Of a stretch of DNA of 8,703 bases, positions 1 through 6,043 are shown piece by piece. Both the position numbers and the translations under genes were made by a program. Within the stretch, counting starts at the first letter, position 1; the number at the start of each line of letters is the position of its first letter. The notes under the pieces were generated by a model. That model did no database searches, had not been told where the DNA came from, and saw only the letters and a list, made by a program, of their open reading frames with translations. The stretch is from the NCBI GenBank assembly GCA_016935935.1, contig JAFGPZ010000192.1, positions 1-8,703 of the forward strand, in the 5' to 3' direction. This DNA comes from Deltaproteobacteria bacterium (GTDB taxonomy: Bacteria; Desulfobacterota; Syntrophia; Syntrophales; UBA2210).

Positions 1-106
1 AGAGACATGGCGTTCAACTTTCTAATAAAACATAAACCCTTTGTAACATGTACACGTTGATCGCCGCCACTTATAAATATGGAATCTCATATGATATTTA
101 TTATCA

Positions 107-135
107 TTGACTTGAGGATATAAATAAGTTAATTA
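107..135 (+). promoter_or_regulatory. Weak candidate promoter upstream of the pyruvate phosphate dikinase gene
   Basis: A TTGACT box (107-112, five of six matches to the -35 consensus) lies in a very AT-rich leader. Exactly 17 nt downstream is TAATTA (130-135), which is a poor -10. A better -10-like word, TATAAA (119-124), lacks a good -35 at normal spacing. The leader to the GTG start would be about 100 nt. The -35 is visible, the -10 is doubtful, and other sigma factors cannot be excluded. The rest of 1-238 shows no gene that can be supported. Confidence 0.25.
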
Positions 136-136
136 T

Positions 137-154
137 ACACGTCAAACAACGTGT
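137..154. repeat. Short inverted repeat in the ppdK leader
   Basis: ACACGT (137-142) and ACGTGT (149-154) are perfect inverted copies around a 6-nt spacer, just downstream of the candidate promoter. A related ACACGTT word occurs at 53-59. This could be an operator half-site pair or a small 5'-leader hairpin. With six-bp arms, chance is a real alternative in such AT-rich DNA. Confidence 0.3.
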
Positions 155-226
155 TTTGTATGTAAGAAATTCCCGACGCTTACAAAAGATGTGTATTTCT
201 GGGAATAGAATATCAAAAAAATGATT

Positions 227-231
227 GGAGG
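227..231 (+). promoter_or_regulatory. Ribosome binding site that decides the ppdK start
   Basis: GGAGG at 227-231 sits 7 nt before an in-frame GTG at 239. An in-frame ATG at 221 has only an A-run before it and no Shine-Dalgarno sequence, and the GGAGG would lie inside that longer reading. The GTG start is therefore preferred. Confidence 0.75.
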
Positions 232-238
232 AATAGAA

Positions 239-2920
239 GTGGCAAATAATAAGAATGTATATTTCTTTGGAGCGGGTAAGGCCGACGGCACAACCAGCAT
301 GAAAAATCTGCTTGGGGGAAAAGGAGCCAACATGGCCGAGATGACGACCCTTGGCATTCCAGTTCCTGCGGGGTTTACAATAACGACAGATGTATGCACG
401 TACTTCTACGAGAATGATAGAAAATATCCTGAAGGATTGGAGAAGGAAGTTGACGCTGCACTGGCAAAGATGGAGGAGGTCATGGGTGCAAAATTTGGAG
501 ACCCAAGCAATCCATTGCTCATATCGGTACGTTCCGGTGCCCGTATTTCAATGCCGGGAATGATGGATACGGTACTCAATATTGGCCTGAACGATGAAGC
601 GATTAAGGGACTAATTGCCAAGACCGGGAATGAGCGTTTTGCCTATGATGTTTACCGCAGATTTGTCAATATGTATGGGGATGTTGTTCTTGGAGTGGGT
701 CCAAGGGACGAAAAGGAGCACAATCCCTTTGAAGAGATCATGGACCAGAAAAAGAGAGATTGCGGCGTGAAACTCGACACGGAGCTGTCGGCAGAAGATC
801 TGAAGGATCTTGTGATGAAATTCAAGGCGCTTATCAGAGAGCGCTTGGATAGCGATTTCCCTGATGACCCGAAGGAGCAGCTCTGGGGAGCCATCTATGC
901 GGTCTTTAATTCCTGGCAGACGCCGCGGGCAATTACCTATCGAGAGATCAACAACATTCCGGAAGATTGGGGAACGGCCGTTAATGTTCAATCAATGGTC
1001 TTTGGGAACATGGGTAATGATTGCGCCACAGGGGTTGCCTTTACCCGCGATCCTTCCACTGGGGAAAATTATTTCTACGGTGAGTATCTTACCAATGCCC
1101 AGGGAGAGGACGTCGTTGCGGGAATAAGGACTCCTCAACCGCTGAACAGCTCTAAACCCGTCCCCGCAGGTGTTGCTACACTGGAAGGTGAGATGCCGTC
1201 ACAGTACAAAGAGCTTGATGATATTCGTATCAAACTCGAGAAACACTATAAGGAAATGCAGGATATCGAATTCACCATTCAGCAGGGGAAACTCTGGATG
1301 CTTCAGACGAGAACCGGAAAGAGGACGGCTGCTGCCGCTGTCAAGATTGCCGTCGATATGGTGAATGAAGGACTGATCAACAAAAAGACTGCTATCTTGA
1401 GGGTCGACGCGGCACAACTGGATCAGCTTCTCCATCCCACATTGGAACCAAAGGCAGAGAAGATATTGGTTGCCAAGGGCCTTCCAGCCAGTCCCGGTGC
1501 TGGAGTTGGACAGGTAGTCTTTTCGGCGGAAGATGCCGAAAAGTGGACCAATGACGGTAAAAAGGTGGTTCTGGTGCGTGCCGAGACGAGTCCCGACGAT
1601 ATCAGGGGAATGAACGTGGCCGAAGGAATTCTGACAAGCAGGGGCGGTATGACAAGTCATGCCGCAGTCGTTGCCCGAGGAATGGGGAAACCCTGTGTGG
1701 CAGGATGTAGCGACGTCGTAATTAACTATGCTAAGGAGCAGTTTACAGCCGGTGATTTTACCGTCAAGTGTGGAGAATGGATCAGTCTGGATGGTTCTAA
1801 GGGCGAGGTTTACAAAGGCAAGGTGGATAGGGTTGTTCCCACGCTGGCTGGAGATTTCAAGACCTTCATGGAATGGGTTGATGAATTCCGGACCATGGGT
1901 GTCAGGACAAATGCAGATACTCCTCATGATTCCGGTGTGGCAAGAGGTTTTGGCGCCGAAGGAATCGGGCTCTGCCGTACTGAGCACATGTTTTTTGAAG
2001 GCGAGCGTATTGATGCCGTTCATGAGATGATAGTGGCCGAGGATGAAGAAGGGAGACGCAAAGCGCTGGCCAAAATCCTCCCCATGCAGCGCGAGGATTT
2101 TGTGGGGATATTCAGGGCTATGGAAGGACTGCCCGTAACTATACGGACGCTGGACCCCCCGCTGCATGAGTTTTTACCCAAGACCAGGCCTGAAATCGAG
2201 GAGCTTGCCGCAAATCTTGGCGTAGAACTTTCAGCGTTGGAGGAAAGGATAGAAACGCTTTCTGAAGCGAACCCCATGCTTGGTCTGCGTGGTTGTCGTC
2301 TGGGTATCACCAATCCGGAGATTACTGAGATGCAGGCACGGGCCATCTTTGAGGCTGCCTGCATTGTGGCTGCCGAGGGAAGGGATGTTCATCCCGAAAT
2401 TATGATTCCCCTTGTCGCAACGGTAGAAGAGCTAAAAAGACAGAAGGCGATTGTGTGCCGTGTGGCAGAAGATGTTATGAAGGAAAAGGGGATGAAGATA
2501 GAGTATCTCGTTGGGACTATGATAGAGTTGCCGCGAGCTGCGCTTACGGCCGACCAGATCGCAGAAGAGGCACAGTTCTTCTCCTTCGGAACGAATGACC
2601 TGACTCAGACGACCTTTGGATTATCACGTGACGATGCGGGAAAATTTCTCCCCCGGTATGTAAAAGAGGGCATTCTGCCCCGGGATCCATTTGTTTCCAT
2701 TGACGAGGATGGCGTCGGACAGCTGGTTAGAATAGGTGTCGAGAAAGGACGCAGTACGCGCCCCGACCTGAAGGTGGGAATATGCGGTGAACACGGTGGC
2801 GATCCGGCGTCTGTCGATTTTTGCCAGAGAGTAGGATTGAACTATGTGAGCTGTTCACCTTACCGTGTTCCCATTGCCCGCCTCGCAGCGGCCCAGGCAG
2901 TACTTCGCAAGGACAAATAA
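239..2920 (+). CDS. ppdK: Pyruvate, phosphate dikinase
   Basis: Cytoplasmic enzyme interconverting pyruvate + ATP + Pi and PEP + AMP + PPi, used for gluconeogenic PEP supply or PPi-linked glycolysis in anaerobes. With the GTG start it has 893 residues, normal for the family. Order of domains: N-terminal ATP-grasp nucleotide-binding region (about 1-340, with [10 protein letters not shown] near the start, [11 protein letters not shown], and [13 protein letters not shown] at 96-108); the swivelling phosphohistidine domain with [19 protein letters not shown], catalytic His474 and the neighbouring Thr472; and the C-terminal PEP/pyruvate TIM barrel with [10 protein letters not shown] (from about 636), FGTNDLTQ and GICGEHGGD carrying catalytic Cys850. 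No frameshift or missing key residue was seen. It appears monocistronic, with a hairpin about 25 nt after its stop. The PPDK assignment over PEP synthase or PTS enzyme I rests on length and on the ATP-binding and TSH motifs. The regulatory phosphorylation known at the Thr in plants cannot be inferred here. Confidence 0.97.
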   Translation: MANNKNVYFFGAGKADGTTSMKNLLGGKGANMAEMTTLGIPVPAGFTITTDVCTYFYENDRKYPEGLEKEVDAALAKMEEVMGAKFGDPSNPLLISVRSGARISMPGMMDTVLNIGLNDEAIKGLIAKTGNERFAYDVYRRFVNMYGDVVLGVGPRDEKEHNPFEEIMDQKKRDCGVKLDTELSAEDLKDLVMKFKALIRERLDSDFPDDPKEQLWGAIYAVFNSWQTPRAITYREINNIPEDWGTAVNVQSMVFGNMGNDCATGVAFTRDPSTGENYFYGEYLTNAQGEDVVAGIRTPQPLNSSKPVPAGVATLEGEMPSQYKELDDIRIKLEKHYKEMQDIEFTIQQGKLWMLQTRTGKRTAAAAVKIAVDMVNEGLINKKTAILRVDAAQLDQLLHPTLEPKAEKILVAKGLPASPGAGVGQVVFSAEDAEKWTNDGKKVVLVRAETSPDDIRGMNVAEGILTSRGGMTSHAAVVARGMGKPCVAGCSDVVINYAKEQFTAGDFTVKCGEWISLDGSKGEVYKGKVDRVVPTLAGDFKTFMEWVDEFRTMGVRTNADTPHDSGVARGFGAEGIGLCRTEHMFFEGERIDAVHEMIVAEDEEGRRKALAKILPMQREDFVGIFRAMEGLPVTIRTLDPPLHEFLPKTRPEIEELAANLGVELSALEERIETLSEANPMLGLRGCRLGITNPEITEMQARAIFEAACIVAAEGRDVHPEIMIPLVATVEELKRQKAIVCRVAEDVMKEKGMKIEYLVGTMIELPRAALTADQIAEEAQFFSFGTNDLTQTTFGLSRDDAGKFLPRYVKEGILPRDPFVSIDEDGVGQLVRIGVEKGRSTRPDLKVGICGEHGGDPASVDFCQRVGLNYVSCSPYRVPIARLAAAQAVLRKDK

Positions 2921-2945
2921 AAGCGGGCTTTTCAAGAACTTTTAC

Positions 2946-2976
2946 GCAGAAAGACCGCTTAGAGCGGTCTTTCTGC
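2946..2976. terminator. Hairpin shared by convergent ppdK and rnpB, probable bidirectional terminator
   Basis: GCAGAAAGACCGC (2946-2958) and GCGGTCTTTCTGC (2964-2976) form a perfect 13-bp stem with a TTAGA loop. It lies 26 nt after the ppdK stop and about 48 nt beyond the 3' end of rnpB on the other strand. The stem core AAAGACCGC/GCGGTCTTT resembles intrinsic terminators. The following tracts are not pure U runs (TTTG on plus, GTAAAAG on minus), so efficiency is uncertain. Confidence 0.65.
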
Positions 2977-3023
2977 TTTGCTGCTGGTGATAATAATTTT
3001 TACATTATTCTTTACAATGGAAA

Positions 3024-3426
3024 TATCAGAGCAGGTCTGTAAGCCGAGTTCTGTATCCCCTTGTCCGGTTTCCCGGCCAGAGGGGCGATGATCATTCATC
3101 TGGGACGGCAGTTGCCTGCCGCCTCAAGCGACACTACCCGAGGACTTCGAACGGGCCGCTCTCAAGTGCCCTCCTATTTGGTCTTGCTTCGGATGGGGTT
3201 TACCAAGCTTCCCCGGTCACCCGGGAAACTGGTGAGCTCTTACCTCGCCTTTTCACCCTTACCCAACAAGACAGCACGAATGCATGCCCGGCGGGCGGTA
3301 TATTTTCTGTGGCACTTTCCTTAGGGTCACCCCCAGTCGCCGTTAGCGACCATCCTGCCCTGTGAAGCTCGGACTTTCCTCCGACCCGGCAGATCCGGAT
3401 CGGCGATCATCCGACCTGCTCCGATA
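3024..3426 (-). ncRNA. rnpB: RNase P RNA, bacterial class A
   Basis: Catalytic RNA of ribonuclease P, which removes 5' leaders from pre-tRNAs. Read on the minus strand it has the conserved 5' core GGAGGAAAGTCCGAGCTTC, the universal AGAAAATATACCGCC block (complement at about 3295-3309), the GGTAAACCCC P15 loop that base-pairs with tRNA 3' CCA (complement at 3195-3204), and the 3' block ACAGAACTCGGCTTACAGA. The ends close as helix P1: GAGCAGGTC (3421-3413) pairs with GACCTGCTC (3037-3029), and pairing continues outward to a 14-bp helix including one G-U pair. This sets the approximate ends. The length of about 400 nt is normal for class A. It follows the RNase HI gene by under 50 nt on the same strand. 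The exact mature ends are inferred. Confidence 0.96.
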
Positions 3427-3436
3427 TTCAGTAACA

Positions 3437-3442
3437 ATTATG
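3437..3442 (-). promoter_or_regulatory. Possible -10 element for rnpB
   Basis: On the minus strand CATAAT (five of six to TATAAT) lies about 7 nt before a plausible rnpB 5' end near 3430. An identical CATAAT copy sits 7 nt further upstream (3444-3449), so the two form a short tandem. No convincing -35 is seen in the AT-rich gap (3427-3472). rnpB could instead be processed from the RNase HI transcript. Confidence 0.3.
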
Positions 3443-3472
3443 AATTATGAATTTTAAATTTTTAATTAAACA

Positions 3473-3883
3473 TTAAACGTTAGCCATACCAGCCTCATCG
3501 ATTGCCTCATTGGCTAATTGATCCGCTGTCTTGTTCTTATTACGTTCAATGTGTTCCGCCCTATATTCATCAAAGAATGAGAGCAGTTTTCTCACTTCCT
3601 TCATAAGTATCTTCAAATTTTCGTTCTTAACTCTGTAACTGCCATTTATCTGCCGTACCAGTAATTCTGAATCCATAAGAATATGGAGCCGCCGGCAGCC
3701 ATTCCTGAGAGCTTCCTCAAGTCCCATGATAAGGGCCCTGTACTCCGCTGTGTTATTAGTACACACACCCAGGAACTTCTTTGTACTGCTAATCTTTTCC
3801 CCCTTTTCATCGTAGAGAACGGCACCGGCTCCACCCTTGCCCGGGTTGCCACGGCTGGCTCCATCGGTATATAATCTATACAT
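3473..3883 (-). CDS. rnhA: Ribonuclease HI family protein
   Basis: Predicted to cut the RNA strand of RNA/DNA hybrids (R-loops, Okazaki primers) using two metal ions in the cytoplasm. The 136 residues contain the complete RNase H-fold active site: Asp7 in YTDGASRGNPG, Glu47 in NNTAEYRAL, Asp71 in LMDSELLVRQ and Asp121 in NKTADQLANEA. The length and spacing fit the compact type common in archaea, Bacillus-like and many anaerobic bacteria, rather than E. coli RnhA. The ATG is chosen because the start overlaps the stop of the upstream zinc-ribbon gene by 8 nt (ATGTATAG), which suggests translational coupling; its own Shine-Dalgarno sequence is weak. It is followed on the same strand by rnpB. The fold and active site are clear. 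The physiological substrate preference, or use of the symbol rnhA rather than a paralogue name, is less sure. Confidence 0.93.
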   Translation of the reverse strand: MYRLYTDGASRGNPGKGGAGAVLYDEKGEKISSTKKFLGVCTNNTAEYRALIMGLEEALRNGCRRLHILMDSELLVRQINGSYRVKNENLKILMKEVRKLLSFFDEYRAEHIERNKNKTADQLANEAIDEAGMANV

Positions 3884-4610
3884 AGGATTGTTCTTCGCCC
3901 GATTCTCTATTTTCCCAGTATATTATTCTGTTGCAATTAGGGCAGAGCATCAGCATGTCCGATCTTTGCAATTCGTTATACATCTGGGGTGGTATATTCA
4001 TGTGGCATCCGTCGCACACCTCTTTCCAGACGGGCACAACGACACGTCTGTTTCTCTTTACCTTAAGAATGTCATACTTTTTTATGAGGTCTTCGTGGAT
4101 TTGCGCCCTTATTGCATCATAACTTTTGGTAACTTCGTCCAATAAATAATCTATGGAGTTAAGCTCCTTTTCGATTTTTGCCCTTTTACCATCGTAAATG
4201 GTACGATAGTCGGCAAGCTCTTTCTCCTTCATTTCCAGATTCGTTTTTGTGTTTTCGATATCGTCCAGTATATAAATAATTTCGTCTTCAATATGGCTGT
4301 TTTTGGAATTTATGGAATCAATTTCCTTAAGAGTGGCTTCATACTCCTTATTGGTTTTTACCGAGAGCAATTTGCTTTTCGTTTTTTTTACGTTTTCCAT
4401 CCCCATGTTAAGTTCAGACTCCTTTTCTTTGTGAGTCTTGTTGAGGTTATCAAGGCTTTCCTTTACTTTCTTTACTTCATGCTCGAAGGATTTTAATTTG
4501 TTATCAAGGCTCTCCATTTCGTTCGGCAAATCGCTTTTTCTCACCCTTATTTCTTCTATTTCAGAATCCGTTTTTTGCAGTTTGATCAAAAGAAATATCT
4601 GCTCTTTCAA
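3876..4610 (-). CDS. Coiled-coil C4-type zinc-ribbon protein (COG1579/DUF164 family)
   Basis: The 244 residues comprise a long, charged coiled coil (about 10-170, Lys/Glu-rich heptads, with the family-like TNKEYEATLKEI at 86-97). It is followed by a C-terminal zinc ribbon with Cys199-x2-Cys202 and Cys223-x2-Cys226 (CDGCHMNIPPQ, LCPNCNRIIYWE). No signal peptide or membrane segment is seen. Characterised relatives from memory are Helicobacter HP0958/FlgZ, an RpoN-stabilising and flaA-mRNA-binding factor, and Chlamydia CT398. A nucleic-acid or protein-scaffold role is therefore plausible, but the function here is unknown. The start is a TTG at 4610 preceded at 7 nt by AAGGGGG; no alternative ATG lies before the coiled coil. 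The gene is translationally coupled to RNase HI. This zinc-ribbon/RNase HI pairing recurs in other bacteria, which suggests a shared RNA-related process. Confidence 0.88.
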   Translation of the reverse strand: MKEQIFLLIKLQKTDSEIEEIRVRKSDLPNEMESLDNKLKSFEHEVKKVKESLDNLNKTHKEKESELNMGMENVKKTKSKLLSVKTNKEYEATLKEIDSINSKNSHIEDEIIYILDDIENTKTNLEMKEKELADYRTIYDGKRAKIEKELNSIDYLLDEVTKSYDAIRAQIHEDLIKKYDILKVKRNRRVVVPVWKEVCDGCHMNIPPQMYNELQRSDMLMLCPNCNRIIYWENRESGEEQSYV

Positions 4611-4617
4611 ATATCTT

Positions 4618-4624
4618 CCCCCTT
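4618..4624 (-). promoter_or_regulatory. Ribosome binding site supporting a TTG start
   Basis: On the minus strand AAGGGGG ends 7 nt before the TTG start codon of the zinc-ribbon gene at 4610. It is one mismatch from AGGAGG. No in-frame ATG or GTG is placed comparably, so the unusual TTG is favoured. Confidence 0.7.
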
Positions 4625-4638
4625 CGTATTGTCAATAT

Positions 4639-4668
4639 AAAAAAAATGCACCAAATGAGGTGCATTTT
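4639..4668 (-). terminator. Intrinsic terminator of the dusB-tRNA unit
   Basis: Minus-strand AAAATGCACC and GGTGCATTTT form a 10-bp stem around a 6-nt loop (4653-4658), followed directly by eight T residues (4646-4639). The orientation fits termination of the dusB-tRNA transcript. Some read-through may supply the zinc-ribbon gene, which starts only 28 nt further on and lacks an obvious promoter of its own. Confidence 0.85.
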
Positions 4669-4745
4669 CTAAAAAAATAAAAAATACCAACTGTGAGCTC
4701 TTCATATTAGGCGTTTTTCTGTGTCCCATATCTCCCTTCTTAATC

Positions 4746-4821
4746 TGGTGGGCCCACCTGGGTTCGAACCAGGGACCTACCGGTTATGAGCCGGTGGCTC
4801 TTCCAACTGAGCTATGGGCCC
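4746..4821 (-). tRNA. tRNA with CAT anticodon (Ile2 favoured, elongator Met possible)
   Basis: A 76-nt cloverleaf with encoded CCA. The acceptor stem is GGGCCCA/TGGGCCC, the D arm GCTC-AGTTGGAA-GAGC, the anticodon arm ACCGG-CTCATAA-CCGGT and the T arm CCTGG-TTCGAAC-CCAGG, with discriminator A73. All four stems pair perfectly. Elongator rather than initiator type is shown by the paired 1-72 end. C4-G69 and C5-G68 match the acceptor positions known to favour the lysidine synthetase TilS in E. coli tRNA-Ile2; E. coli tRNA-Met differs there. This suggests the CAT is converted to lysidine-AU and reads AUA as Ile. The D loop has U16 and U17 but A at position 20. It lies 38 nt downstream of dusB on the same strand and just before a terminator, so it is likely cotranscribed. 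Confidence 0.96.
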
Positions 4822-4859
4822 CCACAGTTTATTTAGAATTCGATTCGGGACATATATTC

Positions 4860-5861
4860 CTATTTATCTTTCTTGTCAAGAATTTTAACATCACTATTAT
4901 CCAATGATTGAACATATCTATGCACTGATTCGATGAGAGAATCCTTAACCGTTATATGAAACGCCGCCTGCCTGAATTGCGAACTTCCTCTGAGACCCTT
5001 TGTGTACCATGCGAGATGCTTCCGGAAATTTTTTATTCCCAGGGACTCGCCATATATGCCAATTGTCATTTCAAGGTGATTCTCTATTATCTTTTGCCTC
5101 TCTCTTAATGAAGGTGCCTTCGTGCCCCTTCCGTTTTTAAACATATTGACCATTGTCTTAAATATCCAGGGATTTCCCAGGGCGCCCCTTCCAACCATCA
5201 CTGCATCGCAACCAGTAAGGGCAATCATTCTAAGGCCATCATCGGCGACTCTGATATCCCCACTTCCTATGACCGGTATACGAAGTCTTTTTTTAACCGT
5301 CCCTATGAGATTCCAGTCTGCTTGACCACTGAACCCCTGACGAACTGTCCTCGGGTGAAGTATAAGTGCGTTGGCGCCGCAGTCTTCCGCTATGTGAGCA
5401 ATCTCGACAGCTGTTACCTCGTCTTCGCTCCACCCCGATCGTATCTTTATGGTTAGCGGTATGTCGACGGCTCTTCTTACCTTCTTTACAATCTCTGCCA
5501 CCCGGCTCGGATTCCTCATTAGGCTCCCCCCCGCACCGTTTTTTAAAACTTTCCTGGCGGGACATCCCATATTGATGTCGATGAGATCGGCCTTCGCCTC
5601 TTCCGCAATCTTAGCTCCCTCTGCGAGGATATCAGAATCGGAACCGAATATCTGTATGCCAAGTGGTCTATCAGAGGGCACCGATTGAAGATAACGGTAA
5701 CTCTTTACCGTTTCCTTGACTAATCCTGCCGCACTGATCATTTCGGTGAAACAAAGAGATGCTCCGAATTCCCTTGCGATCGTTCTGAACCCCAGATCTG
5801 TGATGCCCGACATCGGCGCCATAAAGAGGTTGTTTTGTAACTGAAGTTTTCCTATATTCAT
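4860..5861 (-). CDS. dusB: tRNA-dihydrouridine synthase, DusB/NifR3 type
   Basis: FMN- and NADPH-dependent enzyme that reduces uridines in the tRNA D loop to dihydrouridine. The 333-residue protein has an N-terminal FMN-binding TIM barrel: MAPMSGITDLGFR near 14-26, catalytic Cys100 in INMGCPARKVLKNGAGG, Lys139 in TIKIRSGW, His169 in LHPRT, the phosphate-binding GSGD (199-202) and GRGALGNPWIF (224-234). A helical tRNA-binding C-terminal domain follows. Length and motifs fit DusB rather than DusA or DusC. The ATG at 5861 is the first possible start after an in-frame stop about 35 nt upstream; no clear Shine-Dalgarno sequence precedes it. It is divergent from the LarA-type gene (182-nt gap) and its transcript probably includes the tRNA downstream. 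E. coli DusB modifies U17; the site used here is inferred, not seen. Confidence 0.94.
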   Translation of the reverse strand: MNIGKLQLQNNLFMAPMSGITDLGFRTIAREFGASLCFTEMISAAGLVKETVKSYRYLQSVPSDRPLGIQIFGSDSDILAEGAKIAEEAKADLIDINMGCPARKVLKNGAGGSLMRNPSRVAEIVKKVRRAVDIPLTIKIRSGWSEDEVTAVEIAHIAEDCGANALILHPRTVRQGFSGQADWNLIGTVKKRLRIPVIGSGDIRVADDGLRMIALTGCDAVMVGRGALGNPWIFKTMVNMFKNGRGTKAPSLRERQKIIENHLEMTIGIYGESLGIKNFRKHLAWYTKGLRGSSQFRQAAFHITVKDSLIESVHRYVQSLDNSDVKILDKKDK

Positions 5862-5911
5862 ACCATGGAGACATATATCGATTACGACAAATAATCAATA
5901 CGCAGTCAAAA

Positions 5912-5940
5912 AGTATAAAAATCTGATTCACTGCCGTAAA
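5912..5940 (-). promoter_or_regulatory. Candidate sigma70-type promoter for dusB
   Basis: On the minus strand TTTACG (5940-5935) and TATACT (5917-5912) are separated by exactly 17 nt, matching four and five of six consensus bases. Transcription would start near 5905, leaving a leader of about 44 nt. A second pairing, TTGACT (5909-5904) with CGTAAT 17 nt later, is also present and could be an alternative. In the same divergent gap, no convincing plus-strand promoter for the LarA-type gene was found. Confidence 0.45.
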
Positions 5941-6043
5941 AAGGGTCAAGGCAATAGGGGATTCTCTTTTATATTGCTTTTTGGAGATATTGATAGTAGT
6001 AAGAACCTGTTTGGCACAACCTCAGAGGTAGAAGTTTCGTCAC

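Noticed and set aside
1..60. Open frame from base 1 to a TGA at 58-60, possible C terminus of a previous gene
   Set aside because: Only 19 codons, with no recognisable motif and AT-rich sequence; coding status cannot be supported.
1199..2167. Long minus-strand open frame (322 codons) inside ppdK
   Set aside because: It lies wholly antisense to a clearly conserved enzyme, shows no domain motifs and has no ribosome binding site; it is a shadow of the ppdK codon pattern.
3061..3324. Plus-strand open frame of 87 codons
   Set aside because: It overlaps the RNase P RNA on the opposite strand; the base pattern is explained by conserved rnpB sequence.
4630..4635. Perfect minus-strand TTGACA as a -35 for the zinc-ribbon gene
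   Set aside because: A -10 at normal spacing would fall on the start codon and overlap the ribosome binding site, so it is not a usable promoter.
4629..4727. Minus-strand 32-codon frame beginning MGHRKTPNMK after a purine-rich GGGAG
   Set aside because: It runs straight through the terminator hairpin and its T tract, with a Phe-rich low-complexity end; most likely chance.
6012..6030. TGGCAC resembling the -24 half of a sigma54 promoter before the LarA-type gene
   Set aside because: No GC-containing -12 element (TTGC-like) occurs at the required spacing.
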